From contig DAOUHB010000009.1 of NCBI GenBank assembly GCA_034428935.1, positions 1-52,745 on the forward strand: a DNA stretch of 52,745 bases, in the 5' to 3' direction. The position numbers and the translations under genes were made by a program. Shown in pieces: positions 16,007 to 24,586 of this stretch (within the stretch, counting starts at the first letter, position 1; every line of letters begins with the position of its first letter). Source of the stretch: JAAYZQ01 sp034428935 (GTDB taxonomy: Bacteria; Chloroflexota; Anaerolineae; JAAYZQ01). Under the pieces are notes generated by a model that was not told the origin of the DNA, searched no databases, and saw only the letters and a program-made list of their open reading frames with translations.

Positions 16007-16978
16007 CTACTGCGACCACTCTGTCGGCTGGCGCTCCCAGCGGTGCGGGCGAAGGCGGTCGATCAACTCGGGCGGCAAGGGGCCCGCGTTGGCCGCGGCG
16101 ATGTTGGCCTCCACGTGGCGCAGCTTGCGCATGCCCGGAATGGTGGTGCTCACGGCCGGATTCGACACGACAAAGCGCAGAGCCATCTCGGGCAGGGTCA
16201 TGCCTTCGGGCAACAACTCCTTGAGCGCCTCGGCGCGGTCGACGCTGGCGCTGAGGTTCTCGGGGACAAAGTAGCTGTTGCGCCAGTCGCCCGCGGGCCA
16301 GGTGGTGTCCTTGGTCAGGGTGCCCGTGAGCGAGCCCTCGTCGAACGGCACCCGGGCAATGACCGCCACGCCCATCTCCACGCAGGCCGGGAACAGCTCG
16401 TCCTCCGGGTTCTGGTCAAAAATGTTGTAGATGACCTGCACCGAGTCGATCAAGCCGCTGCGCACGGTCCGGATACCATTCCACGGCTCCCAGCGGTTGA
16501 TGCTGATGCCCACGGCGTGGAACAGTCCCTGGCGGCGCAGCTCGTCAACCTTTTTCGCCCAGCGGTCGTCGTCCAGCCAGTCGTCCTCCCAGACGTGGAA
16601 CTGCATCAGGTCGAACGAGTCGAGTCCTGAATTCTGCAGGCTGCTGTGGACGTATTGCTCTATGTGGTCAGGCGGGAAGGTGTCGTCGAGGGTAAAGCCG
16701 CGCCGGCTGGGCCATTTCCGGTTCTTGGGCGGGATCTTGGTGGCGGTGTGCAGCTTGCGGCCGGGGTTGGCGCGGATCAACTGTCCCAGCAGGCCCTCGC
16801 TGTGGCCGCTGCCGTACGCCCAGGCGGTGTCAAAGAAGTTGACACCCGAATCCACAGCCCGTTGCAGGGAGCGCATCGACTGCACATCGTCGGAGCCGGT
16901 CCATTCGCCCATACCCCACATGCCATAGCCGAGGACGCTCACGTTCCAACCCGTGCGTCCAAACGTGCGGTAGTTCAT
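16007..16978 (-). CDS. Aldo/keto reductase
   Basis: A 323-residue NAD(P)H-dependent reductase of the AKR superfamily. The tetrad parts are visible: Asp in FFDTAWAYG with the Tyr five residues on, Lys in HTATKIPP and His in MQFHVWED. MNYRTFGRTGWNVSVLGYG is the standard N-terminus, so the ATG at 16978 is used; CAGGAGG lies just upstream. It is a single gene with its own promoter. The physiological carbonyl substrate is unknown. Confidence 0.92.
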   Translation of the reverse strand: MNYRTFGRTGWNVSVLGYGMWGMGEWTGSDDVQSMRSLQRAVDSGVNFFDTAWAYGSGHSEGLLGQLIRANPGRKLHTATKIPPKNRKWPSRRGFTLDDTFPPDHIEQYVHSSLQNSGLDSFDLMQFHVWEDDWLDDDRWAKKVDELRRQGLFHAVGISINRWEPWNGIRTVRSGLIDSVQVIYNIFDQNPEDELFPACVEMGVAVIARVPFDEGSLTGTLTKDTTWPAGDWRNSYFVPENLSASVDRAEALKELLPEGMTLPEMALRFVVSNPAVSTTIPGMRKLRHVEANIAAANAGPLPPELIDRLRPHRWERQPTEWSQ

Positions 16979-17030
16979 GGTTTCCTCCTGAAATTGGTGG
17001 TTGGTGGACACGGCGCTGGGTCGCCAGGGG

Positions 17031-17059
17031 ATCATATACCAGGAAGGGGCAGGCGTCAA
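17031..17059 (-). promoter_or_regulatory. Promoter of the aldo/keto reductase gene
   Basis: Minus-strand TTGACG (17059-17054), 17-bp spacer, TATGAT (17036-17031), 52 bp before the ATG. Confidence 0.6.
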
Positions 17060-17209
17060 ATCGGCAGCTTGCCTCATCGACGACTCCACGCGAGAGCAGT
17101 GTCGACGATTCCTGCCGCAGTTCGCGCGGAGCGATGACCAGGTAGTGGGGGCGGACCGCCTCCATCCGCCGGCGTACCGGCAAGGTGGCCCGCCGCCCTG
17201 GCCTGGTTG

Positions 17210-17455
17210 CTAGCCGGCTGCTTGCAGCCTGGCCAGCTTTTCTTCCACGGCCCGTGCTTCGGCCCGCAGATCGTTCAGGTACAGCTCGAGGCCAGCGATG
17301 CGTTCCTCACGGCTGAAGAAGCGGCGCTGAAAAGCAGCCCTGGGTTGCCTGCCTTCGCCCCGACCGGCGCGACGACCACCGCCGTAATGGCGATGGTGCC
17401 CGCGGTGCGAGTGATGGTGCAGACGACGATGGTGGCTCTCTGTATATCGATTCAT
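17210..17455 (-). CDS. Small His-rich protein with coiled-coil tail (DUF5320-like layout)
   Basis: An 81-residue protein in two parts. Residues 1-30 are rich in His and Arg (HHRRLHHHSHRGHHRHY) followed by Gly/Arg. Residues ~47-80 (FSREERIAGLELYLNDL onward) form an amphipathic helix ending in a heptad-like tail. This head-plus-tail design and the SREE start of the helix resemble the DUF5320 protein at 45522-45932. The ATG at 17455 has a perfect AAAGGAGGTGAT in front. It starts 4 bp after the PadR stop, so PadR probably controls it. Metal binding by the His cluster is plausible; function is unknown. Confidence 0.8.
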   Translation of the reverse strand: MNRYTESHHRRLHHHSHRGHHRHYGGGRRAGRGEGRQPRAAFQRRFFSREERIAGLELYLNDLRAEARAVEEKLARLQAAG

Positions 17456-17459
17456 TCTA

Positions 17460-17855
17460 TCACCTCCTTTCCTCTCGAAAGTAGACCTCATACTCGTGCA
17501 AAAAGCGGTCTAGCCGCTCGCGCGTACGGACAAGCTCTACGACCCAGGCGTGCAGGTACTCCAGTCCTTCCGCCGTGATCTCGTACACGCGCCGGGCAGC
17601 GCCTGGCGCGTCCGTATCCCAGGTCGAAGACACCAGCCCGTCGGCCTGGAAGCGGTGGAGGGTCCGATAGAGCAGCGCCGGATCGATGGCAGCTCCTTCA
17701 GCTTTGTTCAGTTCCTCCATCAGCTCGTACCCGTAGGCGGCTTTCTGCACCAACAGAAACAGCACTCGTGGTTGAACAATGCTGCGAACGCGACCCCCGG
17801 GGGGGCGACGCCGCTCGCCCTTGTGGCCGTGCCCCGCCGAACCTCTTCCGCGCAT
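17460..17855 (-). CDS. PadR-family transcriptional regulator
   Basis: A 131-residue winged-helix repressor of the PadR family. QPRVLFLLVQKAAYGYELMEEL is the canonical opening helix pair, followed by LLYRTLHRFQADGLV for the recognition helix and wing, and a C-terminal dimerisation helix. The ATG at 17855 is preferred: GGAGG is seven bases before it and only one base before the ATG at 17861. It is co-transcribed with the His-rich gene. Repeats overlapping its promoter suggest self-repression. Confidence 0.92.
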   Translation of the reverse strand: MRGRGSAGHGHKGERRRPPGGRVRSIVQPRVLFLLVQKAAYGYELMEELNKAEGAAIDPALLYRTLHRFQADGLVSSTWDTDAPGAARRVYEITAEGLEYLHAWVVELVRTRERLDRFLHEYEVYFREERR

Positions 17856-17873
17856 TTCCATCCCTCCAGTCCG

Positions 17874-17903
17874 TATGTTTCACACAAGTATATGTCTCAC
17901 ACA
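17874..17903. promoter_or_regulatory. Direct repeats near the PadR promoter, candidate operator
   Basis: TATGTTTCACACA (17874-17886) and TATGTCTCACACA (17891-17903) repeat with one mismatch at 17-bp spacing between the -10 element and the start codon. Dyad-like AAGTATA/GTATACTT sequences flank the promoter too. The position fits an autoregulatory operator. Confidence 0.5.
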
Positions 17904-17907
17904 TATA

Positions 17908-17936
17908 ATTGTACCACACAGTATACTTGTTGTCAA
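17908..17936 (-). promoter_or_regulatory. Promoter of padR and the His-rich gene
   Basis: Minus-strand TTGACA (17936-17931), 17-bp spacer, TACAAT (17913-17908), close to consensus. The remaining gap up to 18142 shows nothing else recognisable. Confidence 0.75.
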
Positions 17937-18142
17937 GTCAGCCCTGTCCTGTGACACTCGTGTGCGGAGCCTCTGCACAGTGCGAGCTGGGCATGAGTGG
18001 TAGATATACTTGCTACGTCGGCGGCCAGGACGTATAGCGATGCACAGCGGCGTTAGCCAGGAGGACGCCGTTGTGGGGAGGCTTCAGACCCTATTCACTG
18101 AACACAGAGCTCACTGCCGGCAGGACCGCCGGGTAGGCCGTC

Positions 18143-19567
18143 CTACTTCTCCCGCGCCGCCAGCTCGTCGCGCAGCGCCCGGTGCTCGGCCCGGCCGATG
18201 GGGTAGCGCCAGGCAAAGACAATTGCCCCCAGGAGGAGGACGACGGGCACCGGCCCCATGAACAGGCGAATGGCCTGCACGGCACTCGCAGGCTGCACCG
18301 GCAGCGGTCCCGAGGCAAGGGGCCGGACGTAGCCGCTGGCCGCCAGGGCGACGCCCATGGCCCACAGGGCCGCGCCGGTGGCGAGCTTCTGGAAAAAGGA
18401 GGCAAAGGCATAGTACGAGCCCTCGCGCCGCTGACCGGTGCGCACCTGGTCGTGCTCGATGACGTCGGGAACCATGGACCAGGGGAGGACGTAGGCCGTG
18501 GCGATGCCCGAGCCGGCCAGGGCGGCCAGCAGGTAGGCCAGGATCACGTCCTCGGGGCCCAGAAAGAAGATGCCCATCATGACGACAATCCAGGAGCCCG
18601 TGCCCAGTAGGAAGGCAAGGCGCTTGTCGAGGCGCCGCGCCACCCATACCCACAGGGGTATAAAGAGGATGGCCGAGCCCTGGGCGGCGAGGATAAAGTA
18701 GTTTGCCTGGTCGGGCACGCGCAGATAGTAGTTGGCGAAATAGACCAGGTTGGCGGCCAGGATGCTGGCCGTGGTCCAGCTCAGGAGGTAGAGCCCCATA
18801 ACCATCCGGAAGGGCCGGTTGCCGAGGGTGCTGCGCAAGGCCTGGCGAGCCGGCAGGGGCGCAGGCTGCTCCTCGCTCGGCCGCTCGCGGGTCACCGCCA
18901 CCACCACCAGCGGAGGTACCATAGCGACCAGGCCCAGGGCGAGCCCCAGCAGGCCAAAGAGCAGTCGCTGATCGTCGATGACCCAGCCCAGGACGGTGGC
19001 CAGGATGATGGCTCCCAGGGTGCCGGCGATGGAAAAGACCATGCGATAGCCGTTGAGGGAGCTGCGCTCGTCATAGTCGGGCGTCATCTCGGGGGTCAGG
19101 GCGTTGTAACCCACGTGCACGGCGGTAAAGACGGTATCGAACAGGATAAAGGCGGCGGCGTAATAGGCCACCATGCCCGCCGGGCCCCAGGGCGGCACGA
19201 TCCACATGAGGGCAAATGCCAGGCCCAGGGGTACGGCGCCAAAGAGGAGCAGCACCCGGCGGCGCCCCCAGCGGGTGCGGATCCGGTCGGAGAACAGGCC
19301 AAAGAGGGGATCGTTCACCGCGTCCCAGGCACGGCCAATGCCGATGGCCAGGCCGGCCAGGTCGGGCCGCAGCCCGGCCACGTCGGTGAGGAAATAGAGC
19401 TGGAAGAACATGACGATGGCCAGCGGGATGCTGGTGCTCAGGTCGCCGGTACTGAAGAGCAACTTGATGCGCGTGGGCAGCCGGGCCGGCCCGCTCGTCC
19501 CCTCGCCCGTGGTGCTCGGGGCGCCCCGGGTACCCTGCGGGCCCTTTGTGGTGATCGAGGTGTCCAT
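18143..19567 (-). CDS. GPH-family sugar:cation symporter (MelB-like MFS)
   Basis: A 474-residue transporter of the glycoside-pentoside-hexuronide family. The N-terminal half has FSTGDLSTS, the conserved AWDAVNDPLFGLFSDR motif and RTRWGRRRVLLLFG loop that mark MelB/YicJ-type symporters. About twelve helices follow. It starts 3 bp after the ComB-like gene stop, so the two are one operon. Imports a glycoside or related solute with Na+ or H+; the substrate is not defined. Confidence 0.9.
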   Translation of the reverse strand: MDTSITTKGPQGTRGAPSTTGEGTSGPARLPTRIKLLFSTGDLSTSIPLAIVMFFQLYFLTDVAGLRPDLAGLAIGIGRAWDAVNDPLFGLFSDRIRTRWGRRRVLLLFGAVPLGLAFALMWIVPPWGPAGMVAYYAAAFILFDTVFTAVHVGYNALTPEMTPDYDERSSLNGYRMVFSIAGTLGAIILATVLGWVIDDQRLLFGLLGLALGLVAMVPPLVVVAVTRERPSEEQPAPLPARQALRSTLGNRPFRMVMGLYLLSWTTASILAANLVYFANYYLRVPDQANYFILAAQGSAILFIPLWVWVARRLDKRLAFLLGTGSWIVVMMGIFFLGPEDVILAYLLAALAGSGIATAYVLPWSMVPDVIEHDQVRTGQRREGSYYAFASFFQKLATGAALWAMGVALAASGYVRPLASGPLPVQPASAVQAIRLFMGPVPVVLLLGAIVFAWRYPIGRAEHRALRDELAAREK

Positions 19568-19570
19568 TCG

Positions 19571-20311
19571 TTATCCTGCCTGTGGGAGAGATGTTGCCGG
19601 CGCCCGCCACGCCCTTGCCACCAACCGACCGTCCTCCTCTGCCAGGAGAAGAGAAAAGTCCACGAGGTCACGCTGGAGGCAGTAGATGGGATCGGCCGGT
19701 GGGTAGTGCGGCGCGTCGCCGCGCAAGAACTTGTTCGTTGCTTCGTGTTCGACGATGTGCTGCAAGGTGGCGATGTGGTCGTACGGCCGGCCGGTGAGCA
19801 GGTGCTCCAGGTAGTCGGCGCAGCCCTCGTCGTCGGGCATAGGCACCCGGCCTTCCAGGCCCATGGGCACCAGCGATACGACCCGGGGCGGCGGCGAGAG
19901 GGCAGCGATGGCGCGAGACGTCGCCGCGGCCGTCAGGAAACTGCCCAGAAAGACCTTGTCGCAGCGGCGGGCGGCGGCCACGGCGCCCTGGACCCCGGCA
20001 CTGGTTCGCTGGGCCACGACCCGTCCCTCGAAGAGCGCCCTGCCCGCCGCCAGCACCTCGGCGGGCGAGTTGCCCAGGTCAGAGCCCGGCACCTTGCGCC
20101 CCTTTACCTCGCCCACGGCCAGGGTGCCCAGGCTGCGCTTCAGGTCGAGGGCCTCCTCGGCGCCGGCCACGAGCAGCAGCTTCTCGGCGCCCAGGTGGAG
20201 CATGAGTGCCGCCGAGGTAAAGGCCCGGTACACGTCAATGATCACGGCCACGCCCTCGGCCTGGTGGGCGCCTTCCAGCAGGCCCTGCCGCCGAACCTGG
20301 AGTTGTCCCAT
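19571..20311 (-). CDS. ComB-like 2-phosphosulfolactate phosphatase family protein
   Basis: A 246-residue protein of the ComB family (PF04029). VAVIIDVYRAFTSA matches the conserved DV-R-ATT-like N-terminal motif, and QRTSAGVQGA the phosphate-binding TxxGTxA region. ComB dephosphorylates 2-phosphosulfolactate in coenzyme M synthesis, but many bacterial members occur without the pathway, and no other CoM gene is here. The neighbouring GPH symporter suggests a different, perhaps sugar-acid, substrate. The ATG at 20311 has a purine-rich GGGGGGCAGAGGG upstream. Confidence 0.8.
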   Translation of the reverse strand: MGQLQVRRQGLLEGAHQAEGVAVIIDVYRAFTSAALMLHLGAEKLLLVAGAEEALDLKRSLGTLAVGEVKGRKVPGSDLGNSPAEVLAAGRALFEGRVVAQRTSAGVQGAVAAARRCDKVFLGSFLTAAATSRAIAALSPPPRVVSLVPMGLEGRVPMPDDEGCADYLEHLLTGRPYDHIATLQHIVEHEATNKFLRGDAPHYPPADPIYCLQRDLVDFSLLLAEEDGRLVARAWRAPATSLPQAG

Positions 20312-20334
20312 CCCTCTGCCCCCCTTTTCCGCTG

Positions 20335-20363
20335 ATTCTAGCTCATGTGGGCCGGGCTGTCAA
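20335..20363 (-). promoter_or_regulatory. Promoter of the comB-like/GPH operon
   Basis: Minus-strand TTGACA (20363-20358), 17-bp spacer, TAGAAT (20340-20335). Divergent from the corA promoter. Confidence 0.75.
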
Positions 20364-20392
20364 AGGGAGCCCGGGGTGCGAAGCGCGGCAAC

Positions 20393-20421
20393 TTGACTTT
20401 TTCTCGCTCGGGGGAGATAAT
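20393..20421 (+). promoter_or_regulatory. Promoter of corA
   Basis: TTGACT (20393-20398), 17-bp spacer, GATAAT (20416-20421), 28 bp before the corA ATG. The short leader leaves no room for a riboswitch. Confidence 0.7.
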
Positions 20422-20448
20422 ACGGACACACCAGGATCAGGAGACAGT

Positions 20449-21363
20449 ATGGGGGTAGAGGTCCTTAGCCACAGGCGGATGACGTGGGTCAACATCGAGA
20501 AGCCGACGCCGGAGGACATGGCCTACCTGCGGGAGCGTTATCCTTTCCATCCCCTGGATCTCGAAGACTGCTTGAGCCGCATCGAGCGGCCCAAGATCGA
20601 CGAGTACGATGACTATCTGTTTATCATCATGCAATTCCCCGTGTTCGACATCACGCGCCGGGTGAGCCGCCCTGGTGAAGTGGACATCTTTGTCGGCGCC
20701 GGATTCCTGGTCTCGGTTCACGACGGCAACCTGTGGCCCATTACCAAGTTCTTTGACGACTGCCAGGACGACGAAGCCGTCCGCGACCGGCACATGGGCG
20801 GCGGCTCGGGCCTGCTCCTGCACGACATCGTGGACCGCCTGGTGGACTACTGCTTCCCCATTCTCTACAAGGTGGATGCCAACATCCGCGAGATCGAAGA
20901 GGACATTTTCACCGAGGATCTGCGGGGCGTGGTACAAGAGATCTCCTGGGTCCGGCGCGACGTCATTGCCCTGCAGCGCATCGTAAAGCCACAGATCGGC
21001 ATCGTGGCCAACCTGGAGCACCGGGACCGGCCCTTTATCCGAGAGGAGCTGGAGCTCTATTTCAGCGACGTCCTGGACCACCTCTACAAGGCCTGGGACA
21101 TGCTGGAGGACCACCGCGACGTGGTGGAAGGCCTGAGCGATACGGCCAACGTCCTGACCTCCTTTCGCATCAACGAGGTGATCAAGATCCTGACCATCAT
21201 CTCGGTCATCATGCTGCCCCTGACCCTGGTCTCGGGCATCTATGGCATGAACATCTCTCTTCCCTTCATGGATCATCCCCTGGCGTTCCTGTTCATCATC
21301 CTGCTCATGATCGCCATGGCCGGGAGCATGATCCTCTATTTCAAGAAAAGGCGGTGGATCTGA
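20449..21363 (+). CDS. corA: CorA-family Mg2+/Co2+ channel
   Basis: A 304-residue CorA/2-TM-GxN protein. The cytoplasmic funnel is residues 1-~240, then two C-terminal helices. The pore signature YGMN ends the first helix, followed by the short NISLPFMDHP loop. The ATG at 20449 has CAGGAG at correct spacing. It forms a pentameric Mg2+ channel in the cytoplasmic membrane. Its stop overlaps the next ATG (TGATG), so it is co-translated with the beta-CASP hydrolase. MgtE is encoded nearby on the opposite strand. Confidence 0.94.
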   Translation: MGVEVLSHRRMTWVNIEKPTPEDMAYLRERYPFHPLDLEDCLSRIERPKIDEYDDYLFIIMQFPVFDITRRVSRPGEVDIFVGAGFLVSVHDGNLWPITKFFDDCQDDEAVRDRHMGGGSGLLLHDIVDRLVDYCFPILYKVDANIREIEEDIFTEDLRGVVQEISWVRRDVIALQRIVKPQIGIVANLEHRDRPFIREELELYFSDVLDHLYKAWDMLEDHRDVVEGLSDTANVLTSFRINEVIKILTIISVIMLPLTLVSGIYGMNISLPFMDHPLAFLFIILLMIAMAGSMILYFKKRRWI

Positions 21364-22763
21364 TGGAATTGCAATTCCTGGGCGCGGTGCGAACCGTCAC
21401 CGGCTCGATGCACATGCTGCGCGTCAACGGCGCGCAAATCCTCCTGGACTGCGGCCTGTTTCAGGGCCGGCGCGAAGAGAGCCGGGAGCGAAACAAGAAG
21501 CTGCCCTTCGATCCGGGCAGCATAGACGCCCTGGCCCTGTCTCACGCCCACATCGACCACTCGGGCAACATCCCCACCCTGGTCAAAGAGGGCTTCAAGG
21601 GCAACGTCCTGGCCACGTCTCCCACCCGGGATCTCTGCTCCGCCATGCTGCGCGACTCGGGGCACATCCACGAAGAAGACGCGGTCTATGTCAACAAGAA
21701 GCGGGCCAGGCAAGGGCTGCCTCCCGTAGAGCCGCTGTACACCGTAGAAGACGCGACCCAGAGCCTGACGCACTTTGTGAGCGTTGGCTATGACCGGCCC
21801 ATGCCCCTCGCCTCGGGCGTGACCGTCACCTTTCGCGACGCGGGCCACATCCTTGGCTCGTCCGTCGTCGTCCTCGACGTGGAGGAAAAGGGCAGCAAGA
21901 AGCGCATCCTCTTTTCGGGCGACCTGGGCCGCGAGGGAGTGCCCATCCTGTGCGATCCGCAGCCCGTGGAAGGCGTGGACTACCTGATCATCGAGAGCAC
22001 CTATGGGGACCGGATGCACGACCCCGTCGAGCTGATGGACAGCGAGCTGCGCGAGATCGTCATGGGCGCCTATCGCCAGGGGGGCAAGGTCATCGTCCCC
22101 GCCTTTGCGGTGGGGCGAACCCAGGATCTGGTCTATGCCCTGCATCGCCTGGTACGTGCCCAGAAGCTGCCCGCACTGCCCATCTATGTGGACAGCCCCC
22201 TGGCGGTCAACGTCACGGAAGTGTTCCGCCTCCACCCGGAGTATTACGACGAGGAAACCAGGGCCTTTATCGAGGCCGGCAACGGGGCGGATCCTTTTGG
22301 CTTCCACCGGCTGCACTATGTTCGCGCGGTGGAGCAGTCCAAGGAGCTGAACTTTTTGCGGGAGCCGGCAATCATCATCAGCGCATCGGGCATGGCCGAG
22401 GCCGGCCGCATCCTGCACCATCTGAAGAACAACGTGGAGGACCCGCGGAATACGGTGCTCATCGTCGGCTGGCAGGCGCCCCACACCCTTGGCCGCCGCC
22501 TGGTCGAGCGCCAGCCGGTGGTCAAGATCTTTGGCGAGGAGTACCAGCTCAACGCCCGGGTGCAAACGCTCAACGGCTTTAGCGCCCACGCCGATCGCAA
22601 GGGCCTGCTGGATTACGTCCGGCAGTTGGGGCCCAGCCGGCTCCAGGCGGCCTTTGTGGTGCACGGCGAAGAGGCGTCGAGCCTGGCCCTGGCCGAAGGC
22701 ATGCGCGACCTGGGCGTCGGGCGGGCCGTCGTGCCCCGGCCGGGGGAAACGTTCAAGCTGTAG
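21363..22763 (+). CDS. Beta-CASP metallo-beta-lactamase RNA-processing exonuclease
   Basis: A 466-residue MBL-fold nuclease. The metal motif HAHIDHSG gives His61, His63, Asp65 and His66. The beta-CASP domain follows (about 180-370, with GDLGREGVP and ESTYGDR), and a C-terminal RMMBL segment NGFSAHADRKGL holds the last ligand. The layout matches Ysh1/CPSF-73-like bacterial RNA exonucleases (COG1236). It lacks an RNase J C-terminal domain. Translation is coupled to corA by TGATG. The functional link between an RNase and a Mg2+ channel is unclear. Confidence 0.92.
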   Translation: MELQFLGAVRTVTGSMHMLRVNGAQILLDCGLFQGRREESRERNKKLPFDPGSIDALALSHAHIDHSGNIPTLVKEGFKGNVLATSPTRDLCSAMLRDSGHIHEEDAVYVNKKRARQGLPPVEPLYTVEDATQSLTHFVSVGYDRPMPLASGVTVTFRDAGHILGSSVVVLDVEEKGSKKRILFSGDLGREGVPILCDPQPVEGVDYLIIESTYGDRMHDPVELMDSELREIVMGAYRQGGKVIVPAFAVGRTQDLVYALHRLVRAQKLPALPIYVDSPLAVNVTEVFRLHPEYYDEETRAFIEAGNGADPFGFHRLHYVRAVEQSKELNFLREPAIIISASGMAEAGRILHHLKNNVEDPRNTVLIVGWQAPHTLGRRLVERQPVVKIFGEEYQLNARVQTLNGFSAHADRKGLLDYVRQLGPSRLQAAFVVHGEEASSLALAEGMRDLGVGRAVVPRPGETFKL

Positions 22764-22778
22764 ATCCCGGGACCCGGC

Positions 22779-24128
22779 TCAAAGGCCGAGCACCAGCCGG
22801 GCGATGCTAAAATAGATGAACAGGCCCGTGGCATCTACCAGGGTGCTCATCACCGGGCCCGATACCACCGTGGGATCGATCTTGAGCCGGGCCGCGATGA
22901 GGGGCAAGAGCGAGCCGATGCTCGTGGCCCACAGCACGATGCCCATGATGGCGATAGAGACCGTCAGCGCCAGGGCCGGATCCGACTCCCAGGTGATGGC
23001 GCGGGTATAGGCCACGACGGCCATGCCCAGCCCCAACAGCAGGCCCACCGCGGCCTCGTGCAGCCAGACCCGCAGGGCATCTCCGAGCTCGACCTGGCCC
23101 GTCGCCAGCTCGCGGATGAGGATGGCCGTGGTCTGAGAGCCGGCATTGCCGCCGGTGCCGATGAGCAGCGGAACAAAGACCGCCAGGGCCACCATGGACT
23201 GCAGCAGGTCCTCGAAGAGGCGCATCACCGAGCCGGTGAGGGTCGCCGTCAGGAACAGGAGGAGCAGCCAGCCGATCCTCTTGCGGGCCAGGGTCAGGAC
23301 GTTGGTATCCAGGTAGGGGCGCTCCAACGGCTGCGCGCCGCCGAGCCTTTGAATGTCCTCCGTCGCCTCGTCCTCGAGGACTTCCATGACGTCGTCAAAG
23401 GTGACCACGCCCACGAGCGTATCGTCGCCGTTCACCACGGGCAGCGCGACGAGGTCGTAGCGCACCATCAACCGGGCGCACTCTTCCTGGTCAACCCCCA
23501 CACGGACATAGATGACCTCGGGATCCATGATCTCGGACAGGGGGGTCCGGGGATTGGCCACCACCAACTGCCACAGGTTTACGACGCCCAACAGCCGCCC
23601 CAGGCGGTCGACGACAAAGAGGTAATAGACGCTCCCCGAGTCGGGCTGCCACTCACGGATGGCCTGCAGCGCCTCGCCGGCGGTCATGCGCACCCGCAGG
23701 GCCAGGAAATCGGAGGTCATCAACCCGCCGGCGCTGTCGTCGGCGTGGAGAAGGAGGGGCCGGACTTCGTCGGGGTCTTCCAAGCCGGCGAGCACGGCGA
23801 TGGCCCGATCGCGGGGCATGTCGCCCAGGAGGTCGGCCGCCTCGTCGGGCTCCATCTCGTCCACGATGCGGATGACGGTCTCGGTGGACAGGACCGCAAC
23901 GAGCTCGGCCGCCTGCTCGTCGTCCAGCTCTTCCAGGATATCGGCCGAGTCGTCCGGGTGCAGCTCGGGCAGCAGGACGCGCTGTTCCCTGTCCTGCAAC
24001 TCGGCAAACACCTCGGCCTGGTCAGGCGGGCGCAGGGCGGCGATGATGGCCGCCGCGCCGCTCAGGTCGTCGCGCTCGAGGGCGGAGCGCAACTGGTCCA
24101 GAATGCCTTCCAGGGCAAAGCTCTCCAT
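22779..24128 (-). CDS. mgtE: MgtE-family Mg2+ transporter
   Basis: A 449-residue MgtE homologue of full length. The N-terminal superhelical domain is residues 1-~130 (LHPDDSADILEELDDEQAAEL, MEPDEAADLLGDMPRD), two CBS domains fill about 135-255, then a connecting helix and five membrane helices. GTGGNAGSQTT is the conserved pore-region motif. The cytoplasmic domains sense Mg2+ and gate the channel in characterised MgtE. The ATG at 24128 has CCGGAGG seven bases upstream, and that ribosome binding site can be sequestered by the leader (see 24136-24185). Convergent with corA/beta-CASP. Confidence 0.95.
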   Translation of the reverse strand: MESFALEGILDQLRSALERDDLSGAAAIIAALRPPDQAEVFAELQDREQRVLLPELHPDDSADILEELDDEQAAELVAVLSTETVIRIVDEMEPDEAADLLGDMPRDRAIAVLAGLEDPDEVRPLLLHADDSAGGLMTSDFLALRVRMTAGEALQAIREWQPDSGSVYYLFVVDRLGRLLGVVNLWQLVVANPRTPLSEIMDPEVIYVRVGVDQEECARLMVRYDLVALPVVNGDDTLVGVVTFDDVMEVLEDEATEDIQRLGGAQPLERPYLDTNVLTLARKRIGWLLLLFLTATLTGSVMRLFEDLLQSMVALAVFVPLLIGTGGNAGSQTTAILIRELATGQVELGDALRVWLHEAAVGLLLGLGMAVVAYTRAITWESDPALALTVSIAIMGIVLWATSIGSLLPLIAARLKIDPTVVSGPVMSTLVDATGLFIYFSIARLVLGL

Positions 24129-24135
24129 GGGTGCA

Positions 24136-24185
24136 CCTCCGGGAATAGCCCACCGGAGGGCACTCCCAGGAAGAGCTACCCTCCG
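24136..24185 (-). promoter_or_regulatory. Mutually exclusive hairpins controlling the mgtE ribosome binding site
   Basis: Three segments of the leader RNA compete. Segment 1 is CGGAGGG (24185-24179), segment 2 CCCUCCGG (24160-24153), segment 3 CCGGAGG (24142-24136), which contains the mgtE Shine-Dalgarno. Segment 2 can pair perfectly (7 bp) with segment 3, hiding the ribosome binding site, or perfectly (7 bp) with segment 1, freeing it. This is the classic expression-platform layout of a translational switch. Confidence 0.7.
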
Positions 24186-24586
24186 CGGGCTAGGTCATTC
24201 GGTTTGTTCGCGGCTCGCAGGCCGCGGGATTCGAGGCTATACCTTCCAGCGATCTGGATAAGGGAACCTCGTCTGACTCGATCTCCATCATCATCCCAGG
24301 TTTATGATAGAACAGGCTGCCCTTCGCCGGGCTCGCGGCGCCGCACCGCATGGGTGCCAGGCACGCGGGCAAGCGGCAAAGGGATCGCCATATTTGGGCA
24401 CAGCATGCACTTTTGCCGGGATGTCGCCCGGCATAAAAGAAACCACGAGCATGCCTCCGGTCGTGTTCCCCGGAGGCGAGGAAAAGAGGTCCTGCCTTCC
24501 GGGGATCAGGCTATTTGGTTGGCAGGTTTGCGACGGGACCACTGTCCCCCACTACTCGAAGGGGGCCCGTCTTCAGGTTCCATTCC

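Noticed and set aside
21336..22664. 442-codon minus-strand frame
   Set aside because: Antisense of the beta-CASP nuclease gene, which carries all metal motifs.
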